From: Mauremys mutica
Lineage: Eukaryota > Chordata > Testudines > Geoemydidae
Assembly: GCF_020497125.1 (NCBI RefSeq)
Contig: NC_059081.1
Span: 18,261,105 to 18,325,104 of the forward strand
Length of the DNA stretch: 64,000 nt
Reading direction: 5' to 3'
Part shown: one piece after another, positions 14,001 to 27,584 of the stretch
Layout: every line of letters starts with the position of its first letter
How positions within the stretch are numbered: the first letter of the stretch is position 1
The notes under the pieces: model-generated
Seen by the model: only the letters and a program-made list of their open reading frames with translations
What the model was told of the DNA's origin: nothing
The model's database searches: none
Position numbers and translations under genes: made by a program

Positions 14001-17000
14001 GTTTACAGTAATGAACGATGCTAAGGCTACTATACTATTATACACAGCTACTACATACACTTGTGTATAATCCAGCTAGCCTCACAAGAGTGACAATAAA
14101 ACACCTTCAAAAAGGCATTGCATTGTAAGCTGTAGTGATGGGAGCAGGTTCTACAGGAGTACAAGATACTCCGTTGGGCCTGATGCAATCTCAGTGGATG
14201 AAGAAGAAAGAAATGCAGAGCATTTCTAGTTAAAAAGAAACTGCATTTAAAAATGATTTGACATCGCATGTTTATTAAAGGCTTTAGGACGCCATCTGTC
14301 TAGCACACTGTCTTCTACAGGACATGAGAGTTTACAAGACTTCACTTAAGGAACAAAAACTGTGTACCTAATTTTATGAATTGATGAGTAGTTTAAGAAT
14401 TCATTAACATCATATCCCACTGCTAATGCTTTGTCTTGATTAATTGCTGAAAGACAAGAGAAAAATACAACTCAGTTGCAAAAAAACATGTGACTTCTGA
14501 TATTAGCCAGTTCAGTTCCCCATGATATGTACCTGATAAACGCTTGTGTATGTATAGATTTTTCTAAGTGCTAAATAGCTACAATAAAAGCCTCTCCCCT
14601 AGCTACTTTGTATTGTTATCCCATTCTCATTTTTTGCACCTTCTTTTATTCTCACCTTTTACCTTAGCAGTAAAACTAGTGATGATCTGTGGATTTATTG
14701 TAAGCACTCAAGTTTATGGTAAGGATAACACTTTCAGGCAGGCAATTTCAGGATTGCTTTGGGAGAGTGAGAATAGTGATCTTTGTTTTGTAAAATTTTG
14801 GTAAAATAACAGCAGTTACATCCCTCTCTCACTCATCTCTCCTCCTGCACCTTGGCAGTTTAAAAAAAAACCAAAAAACTCTGGTTGATACATGTGCAAC
14901 TCAACCAAATGACTGTTGGCATAGCCCTCCAGGCTGGCAGTTAGTCAGGTACATGGGAGCGGTTCTGGAGAAGTAAAGCTGTCTGTGAAGGGGCACAGGC
15001 TAGCAGTTAATCAGGGAAGTGGTGGGGGTGGAAGGTTCTAGATTCTACCGGCAGGCAGCTTACCAAGCTGCTCCATTTTCCAGGCAGCTCTAAGAAACCT
15101 TAAACCAATGACTTGTGGGAGCGTGTGTTGTGCTGGGAGATTTGTGCGAGTGACGAATGAGGGATGTGTCAAAGCCTGGGATTTAAGAAAATGACCACAC
15201 ATTACGTCAGGATAAATTACGATATACATAAGCTCATGGTTTGAAATCCAGTCTTTTAAAAACTGCCTCTCCCAATACTACCTGCTTGGGAAGATAATAT
15301 TCGAGTCCCCGAAACATTAGCTTTATAGTTTAGATCGGATGCTCAACCAAAATGTGGCTATTATTATTATTACTTCTTGTTTAGTGAAGACTAAAGGAAC
15401 CAACCAAAATCAGGGCCCCATTGTACAAGGTGTTGTACAAACAGTAAGACAATTTAGGCAGACAAAACAGATAAAGTATGGGAAGGAGGAAATGTTAAGT
15501 TGCATTTGACAAATGGGGAACTGAGGCATAACGATTAAGCGCCTTGCCCTACATCTTACAGGAAGTTTCTGGCAGAGTTGGAAACTGAATCCTTCCTTCT
15601 GAACATGTCACTTACCCTGGAAAATGCCAGCTACTGTTATAAATGGGTTCTCTTTCATGGAGTTACATTCACGAAGTTTTAGACCAAAGAGTAAAACTTT
15701 TGTGTTCTCCTTGACAGTCTGTAAGACAAAAAAATGGCATCACGTTGTATGAAGGAGATAAACAAAGGTACAAGCTTGGCATTTATTATTTTCAACATGG
15801 GATACAAAACCTGATAGAATGCCTACAAAATTGCACGTCAGGGATAAGAATGTTTAAAAGGCAGATTAACACATAATCAAGAGGGGGGGTGTGAAAAAAA
15901 ATTTGCATTGCTTGTACCACAAAAAATATGTACATATATACACACGTATGCAGCCTATTCAATATTAACCCTTGGGTATTTACTTTGAGAACTAGCTTGT
16001 TTCCTGGGAGGTCTCCAGGTGGTACTGTGGGGTGGAACATATATAGCCAGAGGAATGAGGGGATCAGGGCATATCTGCCAAACCACATGGCAGACTTGCC
16101 CAGCTTCCTGTTGCTGCTGGACTCTGCATTCTGCTTCATGCTAAGCAGTAGAGGCGGCAGTAAGGCAAGATGCTCAGAGCAGCGTCTAGGGCCAAGGCAG
16201 ACCTGGCAGAGACAACAGTGGCTCAGTGCTCAAGAGGTCAGGGACATAAGTAGGGGGAGGGGAGAGAATATAAGGCTCATTTGCCTGCTTGAAGAGTGGA
16301 AGCCTCTTAGTGCCTGGGAGAGTGGAGGTGAAAGGCTCATGGGATTGAGGGAAGGCATATGGAATAAGGGAAGGGATTGAGAAGTGAGATATTTGGCACC
16401 AGTCTCCATCCCTACTTTTAAGGAGGACTGGTCAAAAAGGGATAATTGGGGGAGAAAAACAAAACCCACCTTTTATTTTCAAAACACTAAAGTTTTGGGG
16501 GGTTGATTTTTCATTTAAAAAAAAAAACCTCTTAGCTAAGAAATTGTTTCAACAACAACAAAAATGGTTGGTCTAGCTGCAAAGGTTAACTGGAGGAAGT
16601 ACTGTCAAGTGGCCAGGAGATTAGGGAATCCTGTCTTCCATTCTTGGTTCTGTAACTCATTTGCTGGATGCACATACACCAGTAAATGTGGTAGCTGTAA
16701 TTCACTACCTGTGGCAGAATTGATAGGAGCACTAATAGAGAGAGACCTTTGGTACTTTCATCGCTGCGTGATCTAACCCTATTGTGAGCCCTGTCCTTGC
16801 TAATGTTTCCACCATTGCTACCACAAGTGAACAATTACACATACAAAGCTTGTTAGGGTAGTTGTAAAGCCAGAAATAGAATAAAATAGTGCCCCTATAT
16901 GTAAAATGGAGGCAAAACTCCTTGCCTACCTAACAGGGATGCTGCAAAAAATTTGTGAAGCGCTTTAAAAGCCTTGGATAAAAGGCGGAATGTAATTTCA

Positions 17001-20000
17001 GTTGTAACATTCAGTGATCGCTGCCCAAACTGCATTTTCAGTGCTTTCAAACACCTGTTTTAAGTTAGAAAAGCAGTAGCGACATGCCAATGAGCAACAC
17101 ACAGCTGTTTCCTGGCATGGCTGTTGTCTGATCTGTGGTGACAAAACAGAGCCATTTAGCTATGCTTCAGTGAGAGTGTGGATTTCCCCGGCTTTGTGTG
17201 GCTTGTAGAGGCAATGTCTGTGGATTTCTCAAAACAATGAGCATCTTTTAAACCTGTTTTGTGTTTTGCATAGACAATGCACAGGCAGCTTCTCTTCTCT
17301 CTTTCTCTATTTCTAACATGGCCATCACTATAAAAGACGGTTACTCACCTGTAGTAACTGTTGTTCTTCGAGATGTGTTGCTCCTATCCATTCCAGTTAG
17401 GTGTGCGCGCCGCGCGTGCACGGCTCTTCGGAACATTTTTACCCTAGCAACACTCGGTGGGTCGGCTGGGCGCCCCCTGGAGTGGCGCCACTATGGCGCA
17501 GGATATATACCCCTGCCGACCCATCCGCTCCTCAGTTCCTTCTTGCCGGCTACTCCGACAGTGGGGAAGGAGGGCGGGTCTGGAATGGATAGGAGCAACA
17601 CATCTCGAAGAACAACAGTTACTACAGGTGAGTAACCGTCTTTTCTTCTTCGAGTGATTGCTCCTATGCATTCCAGTTAGGTGATTCCCAAGCCTTACGT
17701 AGGCGGTGGGGTCGGAGTTAGATGTTGCAGAATGCAAACTGCTAAGCCAAAGGCTGCATCAGCTATGGACTCTTGGACCAATGAGTCAAAAGTGTGGATC
17801 GAGGACCAGGGAGCTGCACGACACATCCCCTGAAAGGGTATGTGAGCCAGGAAGGCAGCAGAGAAGCCTGAGCCCTGGTGGAATGTGCAGTAAGATGGCT
17901 CCATGGAACATGGGCCAAAAATCCAGGAGGTGCGGATGCACAACGTCATTGAATATGAAATCCTCTAGGAGGAGACAGGTAAGCCCTTCGTCCGGTATGC
18001 CGGTACGACAACGGTTTGGGGGCATTACGAGAGGGCTCTGTCCGCCAGATATAGATTGCGGACGCCCTACGGACGTCGAAGGAGTGCAATTGTTGTTCTC
18101 CTTGCAATGAGAGTGGCTTCGGAAAGAAGACCTGAAGGAAGACATCCTGGTAGATATAAAAGGCCGACACCTCCTTAGGGAGGCAGGGCGGACGTGGTAA
18201 GAACTGCCCTTGTCCTAGAGGAACACATTATACTGTGGGCCTATTGTGAGAGCCTGTATCTCGGAGACTTGTCTGGCCGTTTGAAAGGCTACAGGAAAAC
18301 CGTCTCCCAGGACAGGTATATCAATGAGCATGCTGAGATTGGCTCAAATAGGGCAGGCATAGACTGGTTAGAACCAGGTTGAGGACCCAGGTTTATGGCG
18401 GGGCCCCACTTGGGGGGTATAAACGCTCCAAGCCCTGAGGAACCTGATGGAATGGATCGGGACCTCGGCGGGAGAAACATTGCGTGTTTCGAAGCAGCAG
18501 GAGAAACGCGTCCACTTGGCCAGATACATTAACCGAGTGGAAGATTTTCTACCACCCCGGAGAATCCTGTAGACCCGAGGCAGAACCACGTAACTCGGAA
18601 CGGGTTAGCCACGCAGCAGTCCTGTTGTGAGGTGCAGGGAGTACAAGGGTGGTGAAGCTCGCTGTGATCCCGCGACACGGGGTCTGGGCAGAGAGGGTTG
18701 GCTACCGACAGGTGTAGCAACATGGTGCACCAGTGCTGCCCGGGTTACGCTGGAGCGATCACGATCAGGTGCGCTCTGTCCCTGCGGAGTTTTAGCAGGA
18801 CCCTGTGAACCAGCGGGAACAGTGTAAAGGCGTACAGCAGATGGCTGATCCACGGCCTCAGGGAAACCCCCCCAAGACCGAGCCTGGGGAGAGGCCTTGG
18901 AACGAGGAGAACTTCTTTCTCTCTTCGTTCTTGCGAGAGCGAGGAGGCTATGCGGGCAAAGCTCCACGTCCGGAAAACGGAATGGATAATGTCCGGAGGA
19001 AACGACCACTTGCGAGACAGGAAGGATCTGCTGAGGCGATCCGCCAGCTGAGACGCCTGGTACACAAGGCAGACCGGTCTCAGCTCTCGGACATTGATGT
19101 GTAAGGCCATCTCTCGCGCCGACCGAAGGCCGTGAGTGCGAAGCCGAGCCAGGGGAGCACCCAGCCGAGAGATGGGGTGTCTGTCCGGAGGGACCCCGAG
19201 GGGTGAATGGAACAGCCTCCATGGATACACCAGGGAGGGCGCTGACTCCCGGTCGAGGGAGCCTAGGATGCTCGGGGGGAACGAGACGACCACGAGTATG
19301 GTATCTCTGCCCGGGTGGTACACCCAGGTGAGCCCCAATTGAAGTGGACGGAGGCGAAGCCTGGCATGTTCGGTTACAAACGTGCAGACAGTCGTGTGAC
19401 TCAGGAAACCTAGGCAAGTGCGAGCCAAAGTTGTCGGGAAGGACCGTAGGCCTTGTACAATCGTTACCCTCGCCTGAAACCGAGGCTGAGGTAAGCAGGC
19501 TCTGGAGAGACTGGAGGCCAGGGTGGCCCCAATGAATTCTATTCCCTGTGTGGGAATGAGAGTGGATTTTTCCATTGATCATCAGGCCTAGACACGGGAA
19601 TAGGTCCGTGTCGATGCCCACACGACTGGTAACTTGGGCCTGGTGGTCCCTTGAATGAGCCAATCGTCTAGATACGGAGAACGTGTATCCGACAGTGGCG
19701 AAGAGACGCGGCGACTACAGCCCTGCACTTTGCATACACTTGGGCTGTATAGAGGCCAACCGGGAGGGCCGTATACTGGAAACGACGGTAGGCCCCAAAC
19801 GAGGGCACCTTCTGTGTGGAGAAGAAATAGTGATGTGAAACATGCGCCCTGCATATGGAGGGCGGCGTACCAGTTTCCGGGATCCAAGGATGGGATTGAC
19901 GTCCCCCCTGGGTACCGTGCGGAACTTATCTGCATCGTGACTTGTCACGGTCCCGCAGGGCTAGGATAGGTCTGAGACCTCCCTTCGCCTAGGGGATAGG

Positions 20001-23000
20001 TTTCATCCTTAGGTACCTCCTGTACCTTTGGGGTCCGGATTGACGCCCACGAGCGCGTAAGCCACGCCCGCTGGCAAAGTACTGACTTTGGCAAGGCGCA
20101 GGGAAAGAGCGGATACGCTGGGGACGGCAATGTCGGTTCTGAATTACCGGCGTGTGTATGCCGACAGAGAGAGAGCTCAAAGCGACCCTGCTGCCCTCTA
20201 GGCTTTGCCGCTTAGGGCCAGTGTTTCCAGGGAACAGGCCATTGTCATTGAAGGGCAAGTCCTGTACAGTGTGCCGCAGCTGCGAGGGAAGGCTCGATAA
20301 CTGGAGCCATCTTGTGGCCACCCCCGAGGCCAGAGCAGGAGTTCTGAAGAACCGCCTCTGTAAATTTGGCTGCCACCCATAGTAGTGGCTAAGCAGGGCT
20401 TGCCAGTCTGCCACACGAAGTTGCAGGGCCCCCGCCGAGTATAGCTTACGGCCCAGTAAGACCATACGCCTAGCCTCCTTAGATATAGGGGCTGGTGCGT
20501 TTGGATTAGAGGAGGGCCCGAGGAGTATGTTCCTGCCCCCCCTATCCGGGGAGGAGGAAGAAGAAAGGCCAGGGAGAAGCGGGTCCTGTGTGGGCTCGCG
20601 CTCCTGGACGACCTCCTGATCCGGCGGGATCGGGGAGCCCGGTGGATGAACCGGGGCTTGCTCCATACCGGTCGGAGGGGGACAGCTAATTGTGACCTCT
20701 GGCACCCAGAGCTCCGACGGAGCGGAGCGAGATGGGATCACTGGTACGCCGCTGGCGTGGTAGGACACCCAAGGCGTCCAAAATGACCACTGATAGGTCT
20801 CCTGGAAGACTCTGGAGGGCCCATCGGAAAACAGAGTCCTACGCATAGGAAGCGTCCGCACGGAACGACACTGATGCGTGTCTGGATGGCCCTGGAGGAG
20901 CTGAAAAGCCCATGGTAGAGTCTGCGTCTGTAACTGACGTCACTCGACGCTGCGCCCGGGATCGGTACCGGGATGGATCGGTGCTGCGGGACGCTGACCG
21001 GTGCCGCGAGTACTACTGGTACCGACATGGAGAACGGTGCCGAGACTGAGAGCGGCGTCGGGACCTCGATCGGCGGGACCTAGAACATCTGCGGGACCGC
21101 GATCGTAAACGGTGCCGCTCTGCGGTGCCGACGGAGGGTGGACTGATCAAGGCAGGCTTGCCGATTGACTATGTAACCCGCACCGGCGGTGTCGGGGGCT
21201 GAGGCAGCGCAGGCTCTGCCCTCGCCAGCAACTCCCTCGCTGTGGAAATGTTTCCGGCGTGGAGGGAATAGTGAGCTCGACCACAGCTCGCACCACAGAC
21301 GCCACTTCATAGCGAGCTCGACCACGGGCCGTACCGGGGAGCGTTCCCGCACCGGACTCGACGGCTTTGCCTGGCCGGAGTTAATGGTGCGGGTATTGTC
21401 GGTGCCGCGGCAGACATTGGTGTCGGGTGGTCCGACTGAGCATCGTGCTCGGCTGCGGCGCAGGCAGCTCGGACGCAGCTTCAGAGCGAGCTCGACCACG
21501 GTCCGTACCGGGGAGCTTGCCAGCACCGGACTCGACGGTCCGTACCTGGCCGGAGTTGATGGTGCGGATATCGTCGGTGCACAGCAGACATCGGTGCCGG
21601 GCAATCCGACTGAGCATAGCGCTCGGCTGCGGAGCAGGTGGCTCGGACGCCGCTTCCTAGCGAGCCCGACCACGGTTAGTACCGGGGAGCTTACCGGCAC
21701 CGGACTCGACGGCTCTTGCCTGGCCGGAGTTAATGGTGCGGATAGTGCCGGTGCCGCGGCAGACATCGGTGCCGGGCAATCCGAATGAGCATCGCGCTCG
21801 GCTGCGGAGCAGGCAGCTCGGATGCAGCTTCAGAGTGAGCTCAACCGCGGTCCGTACCGGGGAGCTAGCCAGCACCGGACTCGACGGTCCTTACCTGGCC
21901 GGAGTTGATGGTGCGGATATCGTCGGTGCCATGGCAGACATCGGTGCCGGGCGATCCGACTGAGCATAGCGCTCGGCTGCGGAGCAGGCGGCTCGGACAC
22001 AGCTTCCTAGCGAGCTCGACCGCGGTCCGTACCGGGGAGCTTTGCAACACCGGACTCAATGGTTCTTACCTGGCCAGAGTTGATGGTGTGGATATCGTCG
22101 GTGCCGCGGCAGACATCGGTGCCGGGCGATCCCACTGAGCATAACGCTCGGCTGCGGAGCAGGCGGCTCGGACGCAGCTTCATAGCGAGCTCGACCACGG
22201 TCCGTACCGGGGAGCTTTCCAGCACCGGACTCGACGGCTCTTGCCTGGCCGGAGTTAATGGTGCGGATATTGTCGGTGCCGCGGCAGACATCGGTGCCGG
22301 GCGCTCCGACTGAGTATAGCGCTCGGCTGCGGAGCAGGCGGCTCGGACGCAGCTTCAGAGCGAGCTCGACCACGGACCATACCGGGGAGCTTTCCAGCAC
22401 CGGACTCCACGGCTCTTGCCTGGCCGGAGTTAATGGTGCGGATATTGTCGGGGCCGCGGCAGACATCGGTGCCGGGCGAGCCGACTGAGCATAGCGCTCG
22501 GCTGCGGAGCAGGCGGCTCGGACGCAGCTTCGTAGCGAGCTCGACCACGGTTCGTACCGGGGAGCTTTCCAGCACCGGACTCGACGGCTCTTGCCTGGCC
22601 GGAGTTAATGGTGCGGATATTGTCGGTGCCGTGGCAGACATCGGTGCCGGGCGATCCGACTGAGCATCGCGCTCAGCTGCGGAGCAGGGACGTCGGCGAT
22701 GGTCGGTGCCGAGAGGCCTTAGCGGTACCGGCGATCCGGTGCCGAGGGAGCGCTCCTTGAAGATTAACCAGCGCTCAGCGCCGAGAGCGGAGGAGCAAGA
22801 GCTGCCTCCCTCAGGAGCTGCTTGAGGGGAAAGTCCCGCTCCCCTTTGTTCTCAGATGAAAGGCCTCACAAAAGCGGCACTTATCTGTGTGGTGAGATCC
22901 CTCGAGGCACTTAAGAGAGGGTCTCTTGTCGGCAGCGGCTTATGGCCGGCCGAGCATTACACAACCCTGTGGACCGGGCATCGGACCCGGTACCGGGTGA

Positions 23001-26000
23001 GGGGAAGGGGATAAACCCCGAACCCCTGTAAAATAAATACTATTCTACAAACAAAATAAAGTTAACTACAACTGTAAACAGAACGAGAGAAACTACGAGT
23101 AGCTAGGGAAGTGGAGGTCAGTTAAGCTGCGCTCCACTGTTCCAACTGGCCGTCACGGGCGGGAAGAAGGAACTGAGGAGCGGATGGGTCGGCAGGGGTA
23201 TATATCCTGCGCCATAGTGGCGCCACTCCAGGGGGCGCCCAGCCGACCCACCGAGTGTTGCTAGGGTAAAAATGTTCCGAAGAGCCGTGCACGCGCGGCG
23301 CGCACACCTAACTGGAATGCATAGGAGCAATCACTCGAAGAAGAACATCTGGGTGCTCAGTGAAGAACAACTGTCATGTGTTTAAGGCACAGGACTGGGA
23401 GGAATTAGGAGACTTGGGGTGTCTTCCTTGCTCTGCGGCTCACCTGTTATGAGACCTTCAACAAGACACACAACTTCTGTGCTCACATCAGCAAAAACGG
23501 GAATAATGTATGACAGGTGACAATATCCTGGACAAATTTGATGGAACTAAACGTAAATCAATAATGTTTATCTTAACATCTTTGGAGCTCATTGTACTAA
23601 AAATGCAATTGTTTGTGTGTTGGTGATTGTATACAGCTCCTCTACAAAGAGGGGAGTGCTAATAAAATTCCTCCATTTATCCGTTCTTTGAAGCCACCCT
23701 CTGGAGAAGTACACATACACTAGTTCAAACTGGATTCTACAGGAACCAACAGAGAAAGAAAGGATTTTTGGATAAATAGCCAACAAGCTCAGGGCCTGTT
23801 TCCTGATCCAGCAAATGAACAGGACCTGTGGTCCATGGAGGTCCCCAATCCTTCAGGAAGGGTTGGAAGGACTGGGTTTACTGAGCCCCCCTAAGACTGG
23901 GCATTAGTTTTGAGCTGAGGCTGTTACGAACTTGTGCCCATAGAAGAGACCCCTTTGAGGGGTTTGAAAGACTTATCACCTGTCAGAGCACAGAGTGATC
24001 TCTGGCAATCTTATTAGCATGTATTCAGGTTCTTTTACTGTTTTAATGTGTTTTCTCTGTAGTGCTTTTACCTTAAGAATAAAATAGGCCTGCATAGGAA
24101 GTGCTGCAACTTATAACTGTTGGCCATTACAGTGTGTGCCGTCTCTGAGGGGAGAAGCAAAGCAGGTCTGCTTTATGCAGCCTGTCTTTTGCTAGTGAAG
24201 TCACAGTACAATCAGGGAGCTATGCAGACTGGAAACATCCCAGTCAGGAGGGAGAGAAAAACACTGGTCCCCATCCAAGCAAGGCAACAGCTACTGGGCC
24301 GGAAGCCTGACAGTGGTGCCCTTGCTGGACCACTAAATGTAGGTGCAGTTTTCCTCAACTGTGACAACATACACCTAGCTCATAGAGGATTTAAGAGGGT
24401 AAATTACTTTGAGTTCCTCATATGGAAGTGGCTATAAACAGCCATTAACTGTCAAATGAATTGTTTCTAATTGATTAATCTTTTAAAGACATTACATATA
24501 ACCACAGCTAGTGGTTTCAGCAGTTCAACAGAATTACAGTATATGGGCAATAGTCTTAAACCCATCTATTCCACTCTACCACTGATATGTTATCTCATAT
24601 TAATGTTAACCCCAATAATAATCCTTTCCATTTCCTTTGAGGACACTTGAAAAGTAGCTGTGAAAAAGAATGCATTTCCCCACATGCAAAACATATTTAG
24701 AACATTTTTCCCTTTGGTGAAGATCTCTACATAGTAATTTAAAACATTAAGAACATATTTCTTCCCTCAGTTATACAGGCACAAAATTGAACTGGCACAG
24801 GATTTGCACTTGTGTAACCAAAAGCAGATTGGATCCCTAAAAGTCCAAAGCAGTCTAGAAATCTCTTTACTATTTTTACTTTGAAACATTGCTCAAAATT
24901 ACCTGTAACTCATTCAACTTCCTTTTTAAGTCTACTTCTTTTCTACAGTTGTATTGCAGGCTGAGAGAGAGAAAATCTAGAGAGTCCTGGAAAGAAGAAA
25001 AGGCAAATCACTACTCCAGAAATAATTTTTGCTATTAAAAATTGCTTAGGAAAAAGAATAATTTCTTAATGTCTCCTCTGAATTGGCACTATCCTTAGAA
25101 TGAAGTATTATATAGAAATACCTGAAAGATTACCAGTGATTCTAGTTTTAGGACTCAGAAGTCCTACAGAAATAGGGGAACCAGGAAACAGTATAATTCC
25201 TACCAATCCCACTGGACAACAGGTAGAATCAAAGTGTCATTTGGTTTACAGCCGTAAGGTTGTTTCTCAGGACTACAACGATATGGAAGCTGATCAAATG
25301 ATTCAGAGTATTTTGTGTGTTTAACATTTATCATTTGCAATTAGTTATTAAATAGTCAAGACTGAGAAAGTTCATGACTAGTCTTGGCAATGCAGATAAA
25401 GTTTTGCAACGGGGTTCAGAACAGTTTACTAATACATACCTGGAGAAAGTACATTTTTAAAAGCCTTTGGTAGTGCCACACCTGCACATATTGTCTCATT
25501 ATTTCATTTGAAAAGCAAATGAATGCAATGCCTAAGAAGTATTTGGTCACTGATTTCAATCTCAACATCTTCTGGCCTCAGCAGACTAATAGGTAGTGTT
25601 TGATCTTTCCAAAGAACTCAATACCGTAGAGAAGAGCTGTTATTTCCAGTCAGATGAACTCTAAACTTACAACCTACCACTTCAACTGAGCCCTAGCTTG
25701 ACAACTGGTCTGATGGGACTGGTTTCTCTCCAGACTGTGCCAACCAGACATACTTGGCCAACAGAGCATGAATAGCTCAGGTTGGAGCCATTAGAATCAT
25801 CACAGCTACTACACAGCTTTTAGAAAAATAAAGTTGGAGACAAGAGTTAAATAGGAAATAAAACAGGCAAAGTGGATTTTTACTAGTCAGTATTTAAAAT
25901 GTGAACTCTTATTAATTGGAATCACATGGAAAACAACAGTGCGGCATCTCTCTGCAGTAGCCTTATAATACATGCAGAACATTCACATTATTACAGCTGC

Positions 26001-27528
26001 AAATTGTGAATGTAATTTATCATCAAATCTTTCAAAGGCTTGGATCCTAAAGTAACTATGCACCTGTGCAACTTTACTGGGACTACTCATGAGAATGAAG
26101 TTACATTTTAAGATGAAGATTTAACTGACGAATACAGTGTCTATGCTTTTTAAGTAATGCTTACCAAACAGGACAATTTGGTCGTTTAAAAATTAGTTCA
26201 GCTTCACATGATTAAACTACTGAAATAAATAAATATTACTAAATCAGATAGATCAAATTACAATTGCAATAAGTTTTTATTCCTTAAAAAAACGCTAATC
26301 AAGTTCAAGTTAATAAACAAGAATTCCAAGACAATAAAGTATCACCCTAAGAGAGGCTAAAAAAGATTCCAATGCTGCACTCCCAAAGACATGATCGATT
26401 TCCAGTGCAATGGACAGTTTTCCATCTGAAAAATACAGAAAAAAAGTGCCTATTATATCATTTACTTGGGGGAAGGAGGGAAAAGAATGAAAGATGCAGA
26501 TTCACAGTCCATATATTAGAAACCAATTTTTCTAGATTACATTATTTAAAAGATGTCCACTGGGGGCAAGGTGGAGGGGAAGAGTAGGAGTTCAGCAAGT
26601 GTCCTAGACTGCTCAACACCAGCTGCTGATCGCACAGAGCACTAGTGGAAAGCAGGAGTTCAGGGAAAGAGTTCTAGGTCTGATGGGTCAATTTTTAAAC
26701 TGTTTTGGGCTGAGAAACTAAATGATCTACTTAAAAACGTCCCTAAGTTGAACAATTTCAGGACGGCAAGCTTCATCTCTACCCAAAACCTATGCACTAG
26801 CATTAAAAGAATCTTAACAAAAGCCAACAAAAAGAAAGCCCACAAAATATGGACTAAAGGGGGAAAAAAGTCTTAAGCCTCTCCCAGGTGGTGGTTGCTG
26901 CTAGAACTGGATGGAGAATGGTCATTCAGTTTCATAGAGAATTTATAAATTTCATTTCATTCTGATTAGGAATGAAAACCAAAAATTTCAACGTTCTCTA
27001 CAACAGGGAATTCCCATTCTCTGCCCAGTTCTGGGAACCATAGCTCTAGAGCACTGTGCCTGGTGGGTGGCTCTAGATTCACAAACCTTGGAGCCCAGAC
27101 TCCCAAGGCTTCCTGGCTTCCCTTAAATCCACCACCAAGGAGCTTGGCCAGGCAAGATAGCCAGAAGCCAGGGAGATTTCCCACTGAAGCTTCCTACGAC
27201 TTTCTTTTGTCTCTATGAGTTTAACTTAACATAAGAACATAGAAAAAAGACAGCAGGAGATCCGGGTCTTTGAGGGGTGAGTGCAAAGCTTTGAATTAAG
27301 CCCTAGGTTATACACATTTTAATGTAGACCATAACCTTTAGCGCACAATTTTCACTTCTTTAAAAATGTCCAAGATACTCTTAAGCTGTTAAAGAAAACA
27401 GAAGGTAATTTAGCTATTTCTCTATGGTGTGAACTCAACTGGGGAATATTTTGTTATTTTAAAATGCAGAGATTTCAGAGAAACTGATCATTCAAAATGT
27501 TTCTATAGACATTTTCGCTACTGTCCCG

Positions 27529-27584
<56 letters not shown>

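Larger units (their letters stand above)
17332..23345 (-). mobile_element. DIRS-type tyrosine-recombinase retrotransposon, defective
   Basis: A 6-kb insertion in LCT intron 3, coding on the minus strand. It has inverted rather than direct terminal repeats (17332-17545 and 23150-23345), nearly identical over about 165 bases. An internal complementary region at 17578-17682 joins the reverse complements of both outer ends. This structure is diagnostic of DIRS elements. Going from 23.3 kb leftward I see a 175-base tandem array, a gag-like frame, reverse transcriptase with YLDD, an RNase H region and a recombinase relic. The coding is broken by frameshifts, an internal deletion and a lost catalytic Asp. 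No target duplication is evident, as expected for DIRS. Composition is far more GC-rich than the surrounding intron. Confidence 0.88.

Noticed and set aside
21080..22663. Family of similar open frames on both strands ([18 protein letters not shown])
   Set aside because: Products of the 175-bp tandem array; frames change between copies, and both strands are equally open.
21240..22690. Regularly spaced repeats suggesting CRISPR
   Set aside because: Tandem without variable spacers, inside a eukaryotic retrotransposon.
27340..27382. Strong splice-acceptor-like site (TTTTCTTTAACAG) as LCT exon 2
   Set aside because: In the phase required by exon 1 the next codon is a stop, and the sequence does not resemble lactase.
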